Below, in pieces: positions 25,301 to 36,515 of a stretch of DNA of 64,000 bases (the first letter of the stretch is position 1; each line of letters starts with the position of its first letter). The position numbers and the translations under genes were made by a program. This DNA comes from Lepidostoma basale (lineage: Eukaryota; Arthropoda; Insecta; Trichoptera; Lepidostomatidae). The stretch lies in the NCBI GenBank assembly GCA_022606425.2, contig JAHDVF020000739.1, positions 310,001 to 374,000 on the forward strand, given 5' to 3'. The notes beneath the pieces are model-generated. The model saw only the letters and a program-made list of their open reading frames with translations, did not search any database and was not told where the DNA came from.

Positions 25301-28300
25301 AACCTACATCACTAGCGATGACTTGTGGTACCTTAAGAGGGAGACGGGAATGTGGAATGTAGAGTACAACAAGAATTTGTGTAATATTCAAATGTTCTGT
25401 ACAAATATTAATACATACGAGGTCTGTTCAAAAAGTATCGCGAATTTTGAATTTCCGCTGGCTACGTATATTTGATTTTTGATTTTTTTGTAGCGTTATG
25501 TTGGTACTCATGTCCCTTACTTATGCTGACAAGGTCGGCCATTTTGAATGTTTAGTTAATTTTTGACAGCTGTTTTGCTTGGATGTGTTTTGGCTCGTCT
25601 TCGATTTTTGCCTATTCCAAAAATGGATCAAAGAATCTGTATCAAATTTTGTGTGAAAAACAAAATAAAGTGCGCGGACGCATTTCGAATGTTGACTGTG
25701 GCATATGGTGAAGCTACCTTGGACCAAAGCAACGTTTATCGGTGGTACAAAATGTTCTCAGAGGGCCGAGAAGATATGAACGACGAAGAGCGTGTCGGAC
25801 GCCCGAGCACGTCAACAACAGACGAAAACATTGATAAAGTGAAGAAAATAGTATTAGCCAATCGTCGAATCACCGTTAGAGAAGTTGCTGAGGACCTAAA
25901 CATATCGATTGGCTCGTGCCATTCGATTTTAACCAATGATTTGGGCATGAGTTGGGTCGCCGCGAAATTCGTGCCAAAATTGCTCAATTTCGACCAAAAA
26001 CAGCATCGCGTTAACATTGCTCAGGAGATGTTGGACTCGGTCCGTGACGACCCAAATGTGCTCCAGAGTGTCATAACTGGTGACGAATCATGGGTTTATG
26101 GTTATGACGTGGAAACCAAAGCTCAATCATCCCAATGGAAGCTGCCGCATGAGCCAAGACCAAAAAAAACGCGCCAAGTTCGGTCGAACGTGAAGGTTTT
26201 GCTCACAGTTTTCTTCGATTGCAGGGGCGTGGTGCATCACGAGTTCTTGCCACAGGGTAGTACGGTCAATAAGGAATATTACCTGCATGTTATGCGCAAT
26301 TTGCGCGAAGCAATCCGCCAGAAACGCCCGGATTTGTGGAAGAACAAAAACTGGCTTTTGCACCATGATAACGCCCCTGCTCACACATCGTTGCTTGTGC
26401 GCGAATATTTGGCCAAAAACAACACAGTAATGGTGCCGCAGCCACCGTATTCCCCAGACCTGGCCCCCTGTGACTTTTTCCTGTTTCCAAAACTGAAGAG
26501 GCCCATGAAAGGACGACGCCACGCCACGATTGAGGAGATAAAGACGGCATCGAAGGAGGAGCTGAACAAGATCACAAAAAATGATTTTTTTAAGTGCTTC
26601 GAGGATTGGAAAAAACGTTGGCATAAATGTATTATATCCGAAGGGAATTACTTTGAAGGGGACAAAATAGATATTCATGAATAAATAAATACTTTTTGAA
26701 AAAATATAAAATTCGCGATACTTTTTGAACAGACCTCGTACATGTTTCGGTTTGTATCAAATTTGCTACACCATGAAATGAAGAGATAGGTTATTTGTTT
26801 CGTGAAATATAATTGTTCCTTGTTTCCAGGCCTCGCCTCGGTCCTATGCTGCAGCGTGTGGTGGCCCTGGGGGGAGCGTGGGGCGCGCTGGCGGCGCTGG
26901 AGGCATGGCTGCGACTGGGCGGGAGCGCGCAGGCCCCGGGGGATGCCCTCCTGGCCGCCGCGCCCCTCGCCCTGCTCGACGCAGCTCTCTGCTGGTGGGT
27001 CTTCACATCCCTCGTGCACACCACCAGGACACTCAGGCTGCGCAGGTAACTACCACCTTGTGTAATATATCTCTTACACATGTCATATTAAACCTATTTG
27101 GTAGTTAATTTTTTTTTAACTCAACAAAATAATAATATATGAATCCTAAGCCAAATAATTAAGTACAAAATTACAATAGAAATCAAAAGAATCGACATGC
27201 GTATGTGACTCGCTATATGAATGTGAAGGTCCTAAGATCAATTACTGGAAAAACTCTCCGAGATCGTGTCCGCAACGTAGACATAAGAAAAACTTGCGAA
27301 ATAGAAGATATCGTTCAGTGGAGTAGATCCAGAAGAAGATACTGGAGGGACCATGTATCCCGAATGGATGGTGACAGACTTGCATATACAGCCGCTTATG
27401 AAATCCCCTCCGGACAACGCCCACCTGGAAGACTACCTAAGAGCAACTGCACATGTATCTACGATGAAGGATCTCGGAATCATCTATGAGAGTAGGCTGA
27501 CTTTTCGTGCACATATCGAGAGGATTTGTGGCATTGCACTGAGGATGTTGGGGTTCATCGTCCGGACCGGAAGGGTTTTCAGGGATCCCAATGTGCTCAG
27601 AGTCCTATACAACGCATTGGTTCGGAGCAGGCTCGAAAGTGGTTCTGTGATATATAGTCCTCACGAGGCGAGATATTCCGTTATGCTGGAGAGGGTTCAG
27701 AAAAATATTCTGAGGTATCTCTACATGAGGGAGTTTGGTAGCTATCCTTGGCTCTATCCCACGGCATTTCTTTTGGGAATGCTCGGAACCAATTCTCTAC
27801 AGCTTCGAAGAGATGGACATCTAATTACCCATTTCTTTAGATTAATTAGGGGATACTTCGAGAACTCGGCCGTACTGGAGGGTGTTCGGCTTTTTGTCCC
27901 CGATAGATATCTCCGACAGCTACAGCACAGATTGTTTTACCTACCGGCCGCCAGAACCAATCTGCCTCTGGTGACACCGGTGGGAAGAGCAATTAGTCTG
28001 CTGAACGCGGTCTCCTCGGAGATCGACGTCTTTCATGTTAGTGAAAGTACGTTCAGGGGGCAAATACTATTGACTTTAGAAAGTATCTTGTCTTCCTAAT
28101 GTCGAACCATCTCTAATGCGTTCCTGGTACTTTGTTGTAATATTTTTATAATATCTTACCTGTACTTAATAATTTAATAAACTGATTTGATTTGATTTGA
28201 TTTGAAGAGATGGAGGGACAGCTGGATCTCATCATCCGACGAGATATGATTTCTGTGTCGCAGATCGTCAGATCTATTAAAATAAGAAGAAGAAAATTAC

Positions 28301-31300
28301 AATAGTCAACCATCGGTCTATCAGAACAGAGCATTAATTTATTGAACGCAATCGGGATTATGTCAAGATAAATGTGTAGTACAAAATCTTCTTTTCAAAA
28401 CAACAAACAGAAAACAGTACAAAATAGTTTTTTATTAGAACATGTGTTGTGTACATGTGTACTATTTCAAGTAAATAATGTGTTTTTTTTTTGTCGCAGA
28501 AACACTGTGAAGCTAACACTCTACAAGCACTTCACCAACACCCTGGTATTTGCCGTGCTGTCCTCCCTGGTCTTTATGCTCTACTCCATCAAGGCGCACA
28601 GCCTCACCGACTGCATCAGCGTGAGTGACCTAACCTGACTAACCTAACCCAACTCCTCCAGAGATCATTTGTTTAACAAAATTATAAATTTAACTTTGTA
28701 ATTTTAATTTGTCGATTAACCAACATACAGTAGCATTGACAACCTTCGTGTCAGTTATTGAAAACAAGAATTTATTAATGAAAGTGAAAATGGGCATTCA
28801 CAATGGAGTTCTGGTCCCAACTCTTATGTATGGAAGCAAAGCATGGAACTGGCAGAAGAAGGGTGAGAGCAGAATAAATGCAGCCGATATGAGGTCCCTA
28901 GGTATGTGTGGTAGAACGATATATGACAGAATGTCAAATGCTGATATAAGAAAGGAATGTAGAGTGGAAGAAGGTATTATAATTAAAATCATAAAAGGAT
29001 CGCTGGGTTCATTCGGACATATGAAACGCATGGATGGAGAAAGAATGATTAAGAAAGTATTCATGAACAATGTAAATGGAGTACGGAGTCGAGGTAGACC
29101 GTGGAAAATGTGGCACCACCAAATCAATCAAATTTTAAAGGATGGTCATGTTAGAAGTTGGAAGAAGCAAAATATTAGTTCACAATGGAGTTCTAGTTAC
29201 AACCCTTATATATGGAAGCGAAGCATGGAACTGGCAGAAGAAGGATGAGAGCAGAATGAATGCGGTAGAGATGAGATCCTTTAGATGTATGTGTGGTAAA
29301 ATGATGTACGATAGAGTTTCAAATGCTGATATTAAGAAGGATTGTAGAGCGGAAGAAAGTATTATGAAAGGATCACTGCGTTGGTTCAGACGTATGGAGT
29401 GTATGGATTGAGAAAGAATGATTAAGAAAGTATACGTTAACGATGGTCGTATGGAGAAGTATGGAGTCGAGGTAAATCGAGGAAAAAGGTGACACGACCA
29501 AATTAATCAAATTGTGTGACTCGCTGTATGAATGTGGAGGAATCTAGAGAGGTAGGTCAGGATAGAGTAGTGTGCGGAGAAACGGCCTGATGGTTTATTT
29601 TGTTCAAGAATCAATTGTATCTCAATAGAGACGAAGATGCAAATTGGAAACAGAATATGGTTGATCGAGGTGTTTACAGGACTTATGACCTGTCATTGGT
29701 TGGTTTAAGCGCACGCTTTATGTAATACAACATTCCCCATTCCACATTTTTTTTATGACCACCATGTCTGACAAATTTTTGGAAGTTGTATATATGTTAA
29801 TTTGTAAGACCACCCTTTACATGGTAGTTTTTGCAATCTACACACTAACGCCATCTATGAAGATTGTATTTTTTTAAGCATTAAGTAGAAGTTCTTTTTA
29901 ACGCAATGTGAAAGGCAACCGCCATTTAGCGCATTGCTAGAAACCGCCTGGAGATGTCACTCCAATCTATATGCTATAATATTTTTGACCAGTTTTTGTT
30001 TTTTTACAACATTTTGAATGTATACAAATACTTGTAGACGAACAACTGGATTTCACCCATTGCGGGCTATCAATTCAAGAATCAATTATTTTGTTATTTT
30101 GTATAAAGCATTTTGTTTATCAATGTGGCTTGTAATAATAATGCTGGATGCGTGCAGGACTGGAAGGAGTTGTGGGTGGACGATGCGTACTGGCACGTCC
30201 TCTTCTCCGTGGTGCTGCTGGTGATCATGGTGCTGTGGCGGCCGACCAACAACAACCAGCGCTACGCCTTCACACCGCTGCTCGACAACCCTGACGACGA
30301 TGACGGTGAGTTCAAAGCGCAGTTTTGCCAAGTGACGCACCAAATAATAGTAATAAATGTAATAAGTCAATAATTCACGTTCTACTATAATATGAGGGTA
30401 ATTCGTAAATGGGTTCCTTATGCTGTCAATAAAGATAGCGGCGCGCTCGGAGAAATCTGGCAACACTGGTTGACTCATCAACTCCTCCACTCTCTATCCC
30501 TGCCACTCCCGCCACGCTACACCCCTCAGTGTCGGCCTGGCAGCCATCGAAGATGGAGCTTCCTATCGCTGTTTCCGCCAGATGCGAAGTTGAGAGTATA
30601 ATGCTTGAGGATCGGAGGATTACCATTAACGACCTTGCTCTTCGTATTCCTGGGACTTCCAACACCACAATTCACAAAATTTTAGCTGAAAAATTAGGCT
30701 ATCAAAAGGTGTGTGCGCGGTGGGTACCATGAATGCTCACAGAAAACCACAAGCAGAAACGTGTTGAGCGCTCGACCTCACGTCTCAAATCAAACTCAAG
30801 AACTGCTCACAGATTTTGGCTGGACTGTTTTGCCCCACCCACACTACAGTCCGGACCTAGCCCCTAGTGATTACCACTTATAGCCAAAATTAAAGGAACA
30901 ATTGGGTGGAATGCGCTTCCATACTGATGATGAAGTCAAGGAAGAGGTTATTCGATTTCTCAGAGGAATGACGGCAGAATTTTATGACTTGGGGATACAA
31001 AAGTTGGAGCAAAAGTTTAGACAGAAACGGCGATTATGTAGAAAAATAGAGTAAGTTTTAAGCTTTAAAATGATGTATAATGCTAAGAAAAACAATAAAG
31101 CTGTATATTTAAAAAAAATATGGGAACCTTATTTTACGAATGACCCTCGTATGTTTTAAAATAGTTAAATAAATATTCAGCTGTTAGAGATTCGCTTCTC
31201 ATAACACTTTAGACTATTCATATATCAGCCATATTGGAGGGTGTTGGTCCTTTGTTACCAGTGCCAGCATAGAATGTTTTATCTGCCGGATGCCAGAACC

Positions 31301-32853
31301 ATCCTGCCTCTAGTGATGCTGGCGGAATGAGCAATTAGTATCTTGTATATCATGTATATGTATAAAATGTATATCAATAAGTATCTTGTCTTCCTAATGT
31401 CGAACCATCACTAATGCGTTCCTGGTATTATGTTGTATGTGTATAATATTTGACCTGTACTCAATAGATGCCTTAAACATTTATGCTGTTTGTAATGTCT
31501 TTTGAGTAAATAAACTGATTTGATTGATTTGATTTGATTTGAATTAGTCTGATCACGATCTTTCATATTAGTGAAAGGACATTTAGAAGACAAATACCCT
31601 CAATATTATAGAGTATCCTGTCTTTATAAAGTGGAACCATCATGCCTTCCAGTACAGTAAAACCTCGATATAACGGTCCTCTATTGAACGGACAAAAACT
31701 CCGGTCAAATGTAAAAAAATTTAAAACGTCCTGTTAATATTATACATGCTTAAATTCAAGTGTCGCCGGATGTAGCGGCCATGATTATCATGTCGTACGT
31801 CTAGCTCTAGAATTTGAAACATAAAGCCGAGGATGGAAGTGAAGATAGCGAAGAAGAAGAAACAATGCTGCCAAAAATGAAGTTATCAGTGGTAAAATCA
31901 CATCTCGACGATCTCATAACATTTATTGACTATTCGTCAGATATCAAAGTTCAACTATATTATACGCATTTTCGTAATTTTAGAGAGTTGATTATAAAAA
32001 AAACAGCGAACTTTTAAAGTGCTAACAAAACTTGATTCCTTTTTCAAAGCAGGATTACCGAAAGCAAACGCGTCGATATCAAACATTCTATTTATTGTCC
32101 GTGGACAATAAATAGAATTTTGTTTGTTTAACGGACACCCCCTCCCCACAATTAGTCTGTTATATTGAGGTTTTACTGTATTTAAAAAAAATTATGTTCA
32201 CTATTTTAGATTATTATTGTATTTGCAACTTTTTCTTTCTTCGTTTTCTCATTACTGAGGGTCGTGATCTATGCAACTGCCCGTAGCTAAAAAAAAAAAG
32301 ACCTCCAATCCTCTCTGACCTCCGCAGCCCGCACCGCCGAGTTTCCCTCAGTCATCTCCTTAATCTGGTCTCACCACCGCGCAGGCGATCTGCATCTACT
32401 TCTTTTGCCTGGAACACTCCCTGTGACAATGACATAATATTTGTCATAATTGTTATGGAAGAAAAGGCGTTCAAATATGTATTTCTAGTAAAGGGTACAT
32501 TGTCCAGAAAAGGTTAGGTTAGGTTGGAACCTGTTGGCTTATGTTATGTAATACTTTTTTTAAAATAAATAAACTAATTTGATGTATTAATAGACAAGTT
32601 CTCTCGAGATTATTGAATAACGTTTGGAGATTGCGTGATTTTAGAAGAGGAAGAGCAGTTTGTGAGTGACGCGTACGGCGTGAAGATGCGCGGCTTCAGC
32701 GGCGAGACTCCCCCCGCCCCCGCCCCGCCGCCTCGCTCCGAGGAGGCCGACCTGCGCTGGGTGGAGGACAACATCCCCTCCACCGCCCTGCCCGTCATGG
32801 ACTCGGACGAGGAGATCCTCAACACCAAGTTCGAGGTCTCCAAGATGCAGTAG
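19377..32853 (+). CDS. TMEM87A/B: TMEM87 homologue, Golgi seven-transmembrane GOLD-domain protein (11 exons, complete)
   Basis: TMEM87 proteins belong to the GOLD-domain seven-helix (GOST) family of the Golgi. Exons are 19377-19472, 19565-19625, 19753-19850, 20385-20549, 22698-22865, 23300-23457, 23879-24004, 26830-27045, 28500-28620, 30158-30305 and 32645-32853. All have GT-AG borders and matching phases, giving 521 residues, near the usual 550. Residues 1-20 are a signal peptide ([20 protein letters not shown]). A lumenal domain runs to about 196, followed by seven helices between about 198 and 432. Diagnostic stretches are [66 protein letters not shown] and [14 protein letters not shown]. 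The cytosolic tail is acidic and ends VSKMQ. In-frame codons upstream of 19377 lack an ATG. Introns 4 to 10 carry many transposons, including an intact mariner. Insects usually have one gene, so A versus B is not resolved. Confidence 0.94.
20974..21385 (+). mobile_element. Tigger/pogo-like transposon remnant
   Basis: Inverted ends CACTCCCGATTTTCCGG and CACCCCGATTTTCCGG are flanked by TA. The frame around 21127-21300 ([35 protein letters not shown]) matches the CENP-B-type DNA-binding domain of Tigger transposases. It lies in TMEM87 intron 4. Confidence 0.8.
21840..22300. repeat. hammerhead-like repeat and RTE-1 3' end
   Basis: Bases 21840-22010 have inverted CATCATCAGG and CGATGATGAAGGT motifs with TTTTTCTCA/GAGAAAAATAAACT ends. 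Bases 22185-22300 are an RTE-1 3' end on the minus strand. Confidence 0.5.
22885..23170 (-). mobile_element. RTE-2-like 3' end in TMEM87 intron 5
   Basis: It is nearly collinear with 45520-45830 on the minus strand. It starts about 20 bases after the exon 5 donor. Confidence 0.75.
23478..23760 (+). mobile_element. RTE-1 3' fragment close to a splice donor
   Basis: It begins AAAATAATGAAAGGATCATT, in the [11 protein letters not shown] segment, and ends with GGCGTGATGGTTAGTTAGTT. It starts about 20 bases after the TMEM87 exon 6 donor (23458). Confidence 0.85.
24176..24390 (+). mobile_element. tRNA-derived SINE copy
   Basis: It is collinear with the SINE at 44698 (ACCGAAGGTT, GTGTAGAATTCACGTCACAA, tail ACTGTTGCATACAAAAAATA). 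The internal promoter half is degraded. Confidence 0.75.
24395..24850. repeat. hammerhead-associated foldback element
   Basis: Inverted arms (AACTACTTCCACTTTTGTTT at 24650 and its inverse near 24790) enclose GCCAGGCTCACTGGCATCGA and its inverse, with GAAACCGGTCGC beside it. The same family occurs at 37195, 39355 and 53160. Confidence 0.7.
25418..26738 (+). mobile_element. intact mariner transposon (1321 bp)
   Basis: The terminal inverted repeats begin CGAGGTCTGTTCAAAAAGTA and are identical over 31 bases. The element is flanked by TA at 25416-25417 and 26739-26740. It contains one uninterrupted transposase gene. It sits in TMEM87 intron 7 in the same orientation as the gene, and ends 91 bases before exon 8. 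Confidence 0.97.
25623..26684 (+). CDS. mariner transposase, DD34D
   Basis: This 353-residue transposase would cut and reinsert its element at TA sites. The ATG at 25623 is chosen because the frame upstream has no ATG and mariner transposases are about 345-355 residues. The N-terminal third holds the two helix-turn-helix DNA-binding units ([20 protein letters not shown] linker; [20 protein letters not shown]). The catalytic triad is visible: first D in [12 protein letters not shown], second D in [12 protein letters not shown], third D in [17 protein letters not shown], with exactly 34 residues between the second and third. The usual WVPHEL motif is altered to [11 protein letters not shown], also seen in some mariner subfamilies. 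No stop or frameshift is present, so it may be active. Subfamily is not assigned. Confidence 0.96.
   Translation: MDQRICIKFCVKNKIKCADAFRMLTVAYGEATLDQSNVYRWYKMFSEGREDMNDEERVGRPSTSTTDENIDKVKKIVLANRRITVREVAEDLNISIGSCHSILTNDLGMSWVAAKFVPKLLNFDQKQHRVNIAQEMLDSVRDDPNVLQSVITGDESWVYGYDVETKAQSSQWKLPHEPRPKKTRQVRSNVKVLLTVFFDCRGVVHHEFLPQGSTVNKEYYLHVMRNLREAIRQKRPDLWKNKNWLLHHDNAPAHTSLLVREYLAKNNTVMVPQPPYSPDLAPCDFFLFPKLKRPMKGRRHATIEEIKTASKEELNKITKNDFFKCFEDWKKRWHKCIISEGNYFEGDKIDIHE
27190..28290 (+). mobile_element. RTE-2 retrotransposon fragment with nested insertion
   Basis: Bases 27205-27443 encode [39 protein letters not shown] and [10 protein letters not shown]. The frame resumes at 28205 with the 3' end, also seen at 59320-59935. 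The interruption is a family B element. Confidence 0.85.
27444..28204 (+). mobile_element. family B non-LTR retrotransposon, 5'-truncated, nested in RTE-2
   Basis: The open frame encodes about 215 residues of a reverse transcriptase C-terminus ([54 protein letters not shown]). It ends in repeats of GATTT. The 5-bp duplication AAGAG lies at 27439-27443 and 28205-28209. It is the best-preserved B copy. Confidence 0.85.
28740..29600 (+). mobile_element. two RTE-1 3' fragments in tandem
   Basis: Bases 28740-29165 and 29175-29600 both encode [12 protein letters not shown] or [12 protein letters not shown] followed by EAWNWQKK and the downstream segment. They are separate copies, or a duplication, in TMEM87 intron 9. 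Confidence 0.8.
29607..30080. repeat. foldback family A copy
   Basis: It begins AATTGTATCTCAATAGAGAC and ends in the TTTCACCCATTGCGGG-type end seen inverted at 3425 and 46060. Confidence 0.7.
30393..31149 (+). mobile_element. internally deleted mariner (second family)
   Basis: The ends GAGGGTAATTCGTAAA and, inverted, CGAGGGTCATTCGTAAAATA are flanked by TA. A broken transposase remains: an N-terminal helix-turn-helix ([20 protein letters not shown]), then after a deletion [15 protein letters not shown] and the C-terminus. It lies in TMEM87 intron 10. Confidence 0.85.
31190..31560 (+). mobile_element. family B fragment
   Basis: It matches the 3' third and GATTT tail of family B, with deletions and frame breaks. 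Confidence 0.7.
31655..32178 (+). mobile_element. Tigger/pogo-like element (524 bp)
   Basis: The ends CAGTAAAACCTCGATATAAC and, inverted, CAGTAAAACCTCAATATAAC are flanked by TA. A 67-residue acidic frame ([20 protein letters not shown]) resembles the C-terminal region of Tigger transposases. Confidence 0.8.
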
Positions 32854-34385
32854 ACTCCCATCGCTCACCCCTCATATCACCCACATTCAAATATTTCATT
32901 TTGTTCCGGCAGTCAATGTGTTATTGCGATGTTATCCACTTGTCACTCTAACTATGGCAAGACTTTGTTTTCTATAATCATATAATACTCAGATTCTTAC
33001 AATGGAACTTCATAATTGTTTTTTTATTAATCCGACATTTGTATTCCACTGATACAAGCATATTAATCGACTGATACATACAACCATGTTTAGAATACAA
33101 TAGAATTTCATCATCAGGAGAATGATATAAAATAACTCCTAACTTAAAAACAAAAGAATGTTTTAAATATTCGCTATTTTCAATGCACTCCTATCAAGAA
33201 ATATCAATTAACAACCCTTATATTATAAAATAACTCATTTTAGTGAAAAAAATCTTTTAATTAATTATTTTTTTATCAACATAAAACACTTTTTTCCACT
33301 TTTGAGTTACCTTTCTCGGCATGTTTCAACCACCTTCACCATCGGGAGAACGATATAATAAAAACTCGACGATGAAGTTATGAAACATGATGAAAAAATA
33401 AACTCAAAAGTTTTAAAATCAGTGTTTTGATTAATAAAAATATGTTAATGCCTTAAGTTTATCTAAAATCTGAAATTATCTTAATGCCACTTTGACTGCT
33501 GGGTTTACTTAAAGAGAGGATTGAAATCAATTATGATTATTTTGGATCAAACATAATGTAACACGCCTATTTTTCATTTAATTTATAACTTTCATAAATT
33601 TAATATTTATTTAACTATGAAAAATTATGAGTTGATCGCTTTAGGATTAAATTTTTTTACGCTCTTGGACTGCTGTTCATTTCAATCCTCTCGGAAGTGA
33701 CTGTCTTCTCTAAAGCACGATGACGAATGCGCTGTATGATGTGCGGTTATGATTAATATATTTTGTAAGGTTCACCATCACATTTTATAAGTTTCATACA
33801 CTGACCAATTTGATCCTACAATCACGGTTTTACAATGTGACTATTATTATTCGGTTTTAACTAATTATACTTAGACGCTATTATAGTATTCTGTAAAATA
33901 ATTATGTAATGTCTTAGGAACAGATTATATTGGCCACAACTAAACTGGATATTTTTACTGATGCATACGCATTCGAATAAATTATTTTAATAGTTTTTAC
34001 AGGGGAGCGATTGTCGGTTGTTAAATTGTTTCAAAAGTTTGTTGACGGTTGCTCGAGCAATGGTGTAAAATTCCATATATTGAAAAGGCAACTGTTGCTG
34101 ATACGGTAACTCTAAAAGGTCTTGAAGTTTTATTTTATTTTAAGGGAATAAGATGTTTCACATTGCTACGCATCATCAAATATAATTTCTCCATAAAATA
34201 TAATGAAACTTCTAGAAAACAGGCGTTTATAGAGTTTTACATCTTTGTTTTAAGAACCTACGAACTTGCTTGAACAGTTTTAGTTTCCTTGGTGATTTTG
34301 TGTCCAAGCTCCTTGATCTTGTGTCTTTTGCTGCTAACAGTGATATTACAAACGATATTATTGATATAACAAACAAAATTAAAGT
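32854..34385. other. TMEM87 3' flank with hammerhead-like foldback
   Basis: It follows the TMEM87 stop and presumably starts with its 3' UTR. Bases 33300-33440 are a small foldback (GCATGTTTCAACCACCTTCA against GATGAAGTTATGAAACATG). The rest is AT-rich with no feature I can support. Confidence 0.45.
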
Positions 34386-34389
34386 TCAA

Positions 34390-35600
34390 AGCGTCTATTG
34401 AGAACAGGGAAAATATAATATACAATACCAGGAACGTATGAGAGATAGTTCGACTTTATGAAGACTAGATACTCTCTAAAGTCGAGAGTATTTGTCTTCT
34501 GAATGTATTTTCACTAATATGAAAAACTGTTCGGCCAAGACGTTCCTTGGACCAAAACAATCAAATACCTTGGGCTTACCTTGGATTCTAAGCTGACATG
34601 GAGGCCACACATTACAAATAAAGTCAAAGCCGCGTCAAAAGCAATCTCAGCCCTCTACCCAATGTTAGCTAGAAACAGTAAACTAAGCATCGACAATAAA
34701 CTCCTGATATACAAAACGGTTATAAGGCCGATCTTCACTTATGCAGCCCCAATCTGGGGCTATGCAGCTTCGAGTCACATACAAAAACTCCAAATCCTGC
34801 AAAATAAGGCTATCCGTTTATCGCTTGGTGCGCCTTTATGGACCAGGATTACACAACTGCACCTAGAATCGGGAATCCCGATGATAGATGAATTCATTCT
34901 GAAACTTGCCGAACGTTTTTACAAAGGACTCCCTTCACATCCCAACCCCACAATAAAAGACCTCTCTAATTACGACCCAAACACTTCCAGCCGCCACAAG
35001 CGCCCAAAATCGATTCTCCTTCAGAGGAACACTCCGGGCCACACAAATCATGCCCCGAATAAACTAACAACCCACCAAATCACCTTCCAACAATGTTCCC
35101 ATCAGACGTAAGAGGAATAGCCACATGAGCTGAACCTCTGTAAGCCAGAAGATCCAAGTCCAAGTCCAAGTAATATGAAAAACGTCGATCTTCGAAGAGA
35201 TTATGTTCAGCAGACTGTTGGACTTCCCACCGATGCCACCAGAGGCAGGTTAGTTCTGGCGGCCGGTAGGTAAAACAATCTATGCTGTCACTATCGAAAA
35301 TATCTATCAGGAATAAAAAGACCAACCTCCTCCAGCACGGCCAAGTTCTCAAAATATCCCCAGATTAATCAAAAGAAATAGGTTGAGATGTTCATCTCTT
35401 CGAAGCTGCAGAGAGTTGGTCCCCAACATTCCCAAAAGAAATACTTCTGTACACCCTCATGTAGAGATATCTTAGAAATTTTCCTGAACGCTCTCCAGCA
35501 TTCACAGAACCATTTTCGAGCCTGCTCCGAACCAATGAGTTGTATAGGACTCTGAGCACGTTGGGATCTCTAAAACCCTCCCAGTTCGAATAATGAAGCC
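34390..35600 (-). mobile_element. family B retrotransposon interrupted by a Jockey-like element
   Basis: Bases 34390-34527 and 35184-35600 are consecutive parts of one decayed minus-strand B copy. The 13-bp sequence at the break is duplicated on both sides of the inserted element. Confidence 0.8.
34528..35170 (+). mobile_element. Jockey-like retrotransposon, 5'-truncated, nested
   Basis: The open frame encodes the reverse transcriptase C-terminus (WTKTIKYLGLTLDSKLTWRP, RPIFTYAAPIWGYAASSHI, LQNKAIRLSLGAPLWTR). The tail is repeats of TCCAAG. The duplication TAATATGAAAAAC lies at 34515-34527 and 35171-35183. Confidence 0.9.
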
Positions 35601-36000
35601 CAATATCCTCAGTGCAATGTCACAATCCATTAGGCTTTTGTCTAGGTCTTCCTAGAAGTCTTACACCGACTGAACTTGATGTTTACAGAGTCTTGATTGC
35701 TCTGGTCTTTTTGGCTCGGCATACGTACCCAATCCATGCTAGGCGACCGGCTCTCACAGTGCTCGTTATAAGAGACTGCAAGATCACTGTATGAATCTCT
35801 TAGTTGCTCATTGCTACTAAGTTCCCGGTGTAAGTTCAGGTCTGGATCCCAGGATCATTCTTATTACCATATTCTCAAACCAGTAGATTATTTGCTGTTC
35901 TTTAATAATTTATGTCTATGACTCAGAACCATATGTAGCTAATGGCTTGATGTTGGTGATTGTGCAGCTTGGTGTGTGTAGATAGAAGCTTGGACTTTTG
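35600..36000 (-). mobile_element. heavily decayed RTE-like fragment
   Basis: Minus-strand remnants resemble the C-terminal region of RTE reverse transcriptases (LATYGSES, then GVRLLGRPRQKP), with many stops. Confidence 0.45.
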
Positions 36001-36515
36001 AAATGTCTTCAAGGAAGCTGCAGCACATAGACCTTTTTGAACTATGTGTTAAAGAAGCAATAAAAAAAATATTGCACTGCCCTCGCAAACTAGTTTCAGT
36101 TCTTATTATGATAGATACCGTACATGTCGCATTCCCCACATTATATCTGTTCCGACCACGCATGATTGTTTTTGCTCGTATTATTTTTTGGGTTTTAAAA
36201 AATTCTTATTGTAATAAATTTTTGTGATTTCGTTTTGTTTATAAAGATTTTTGTGATACTCGCTGCCTCCGGCCATTTTGAACTTTGTAACTATCAACGC
36301 CAAGTGCCAAATTGATAATTTTCCACCGCGTAGTAGCTTATCAAAAATTTTATATTAGATATGGAAATAAATACATTCTAAATTATGCTATTTTCACTGC
36401 ATTAGATTATACTGTTGTAAAAATGTCTCGTGTATTTGGTTTTGTATAATAGATATTGTTCACTTCGCTAGTATTATATTATATATTAATAAAATAAAAT
36501 AATGTTTTTTGACTA

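Noticed and set aside
26127..26678. 183-residue minus-strand frame inside the mariner
   Set aside because: Antisense of an intact transposase; no domain of its own.
36003..36227. 74-residue plus frame starting MSSRKLQHIDLFELC
   Set aside because: No family match and an AT-rich hydrophobic end; no splice context supports it.
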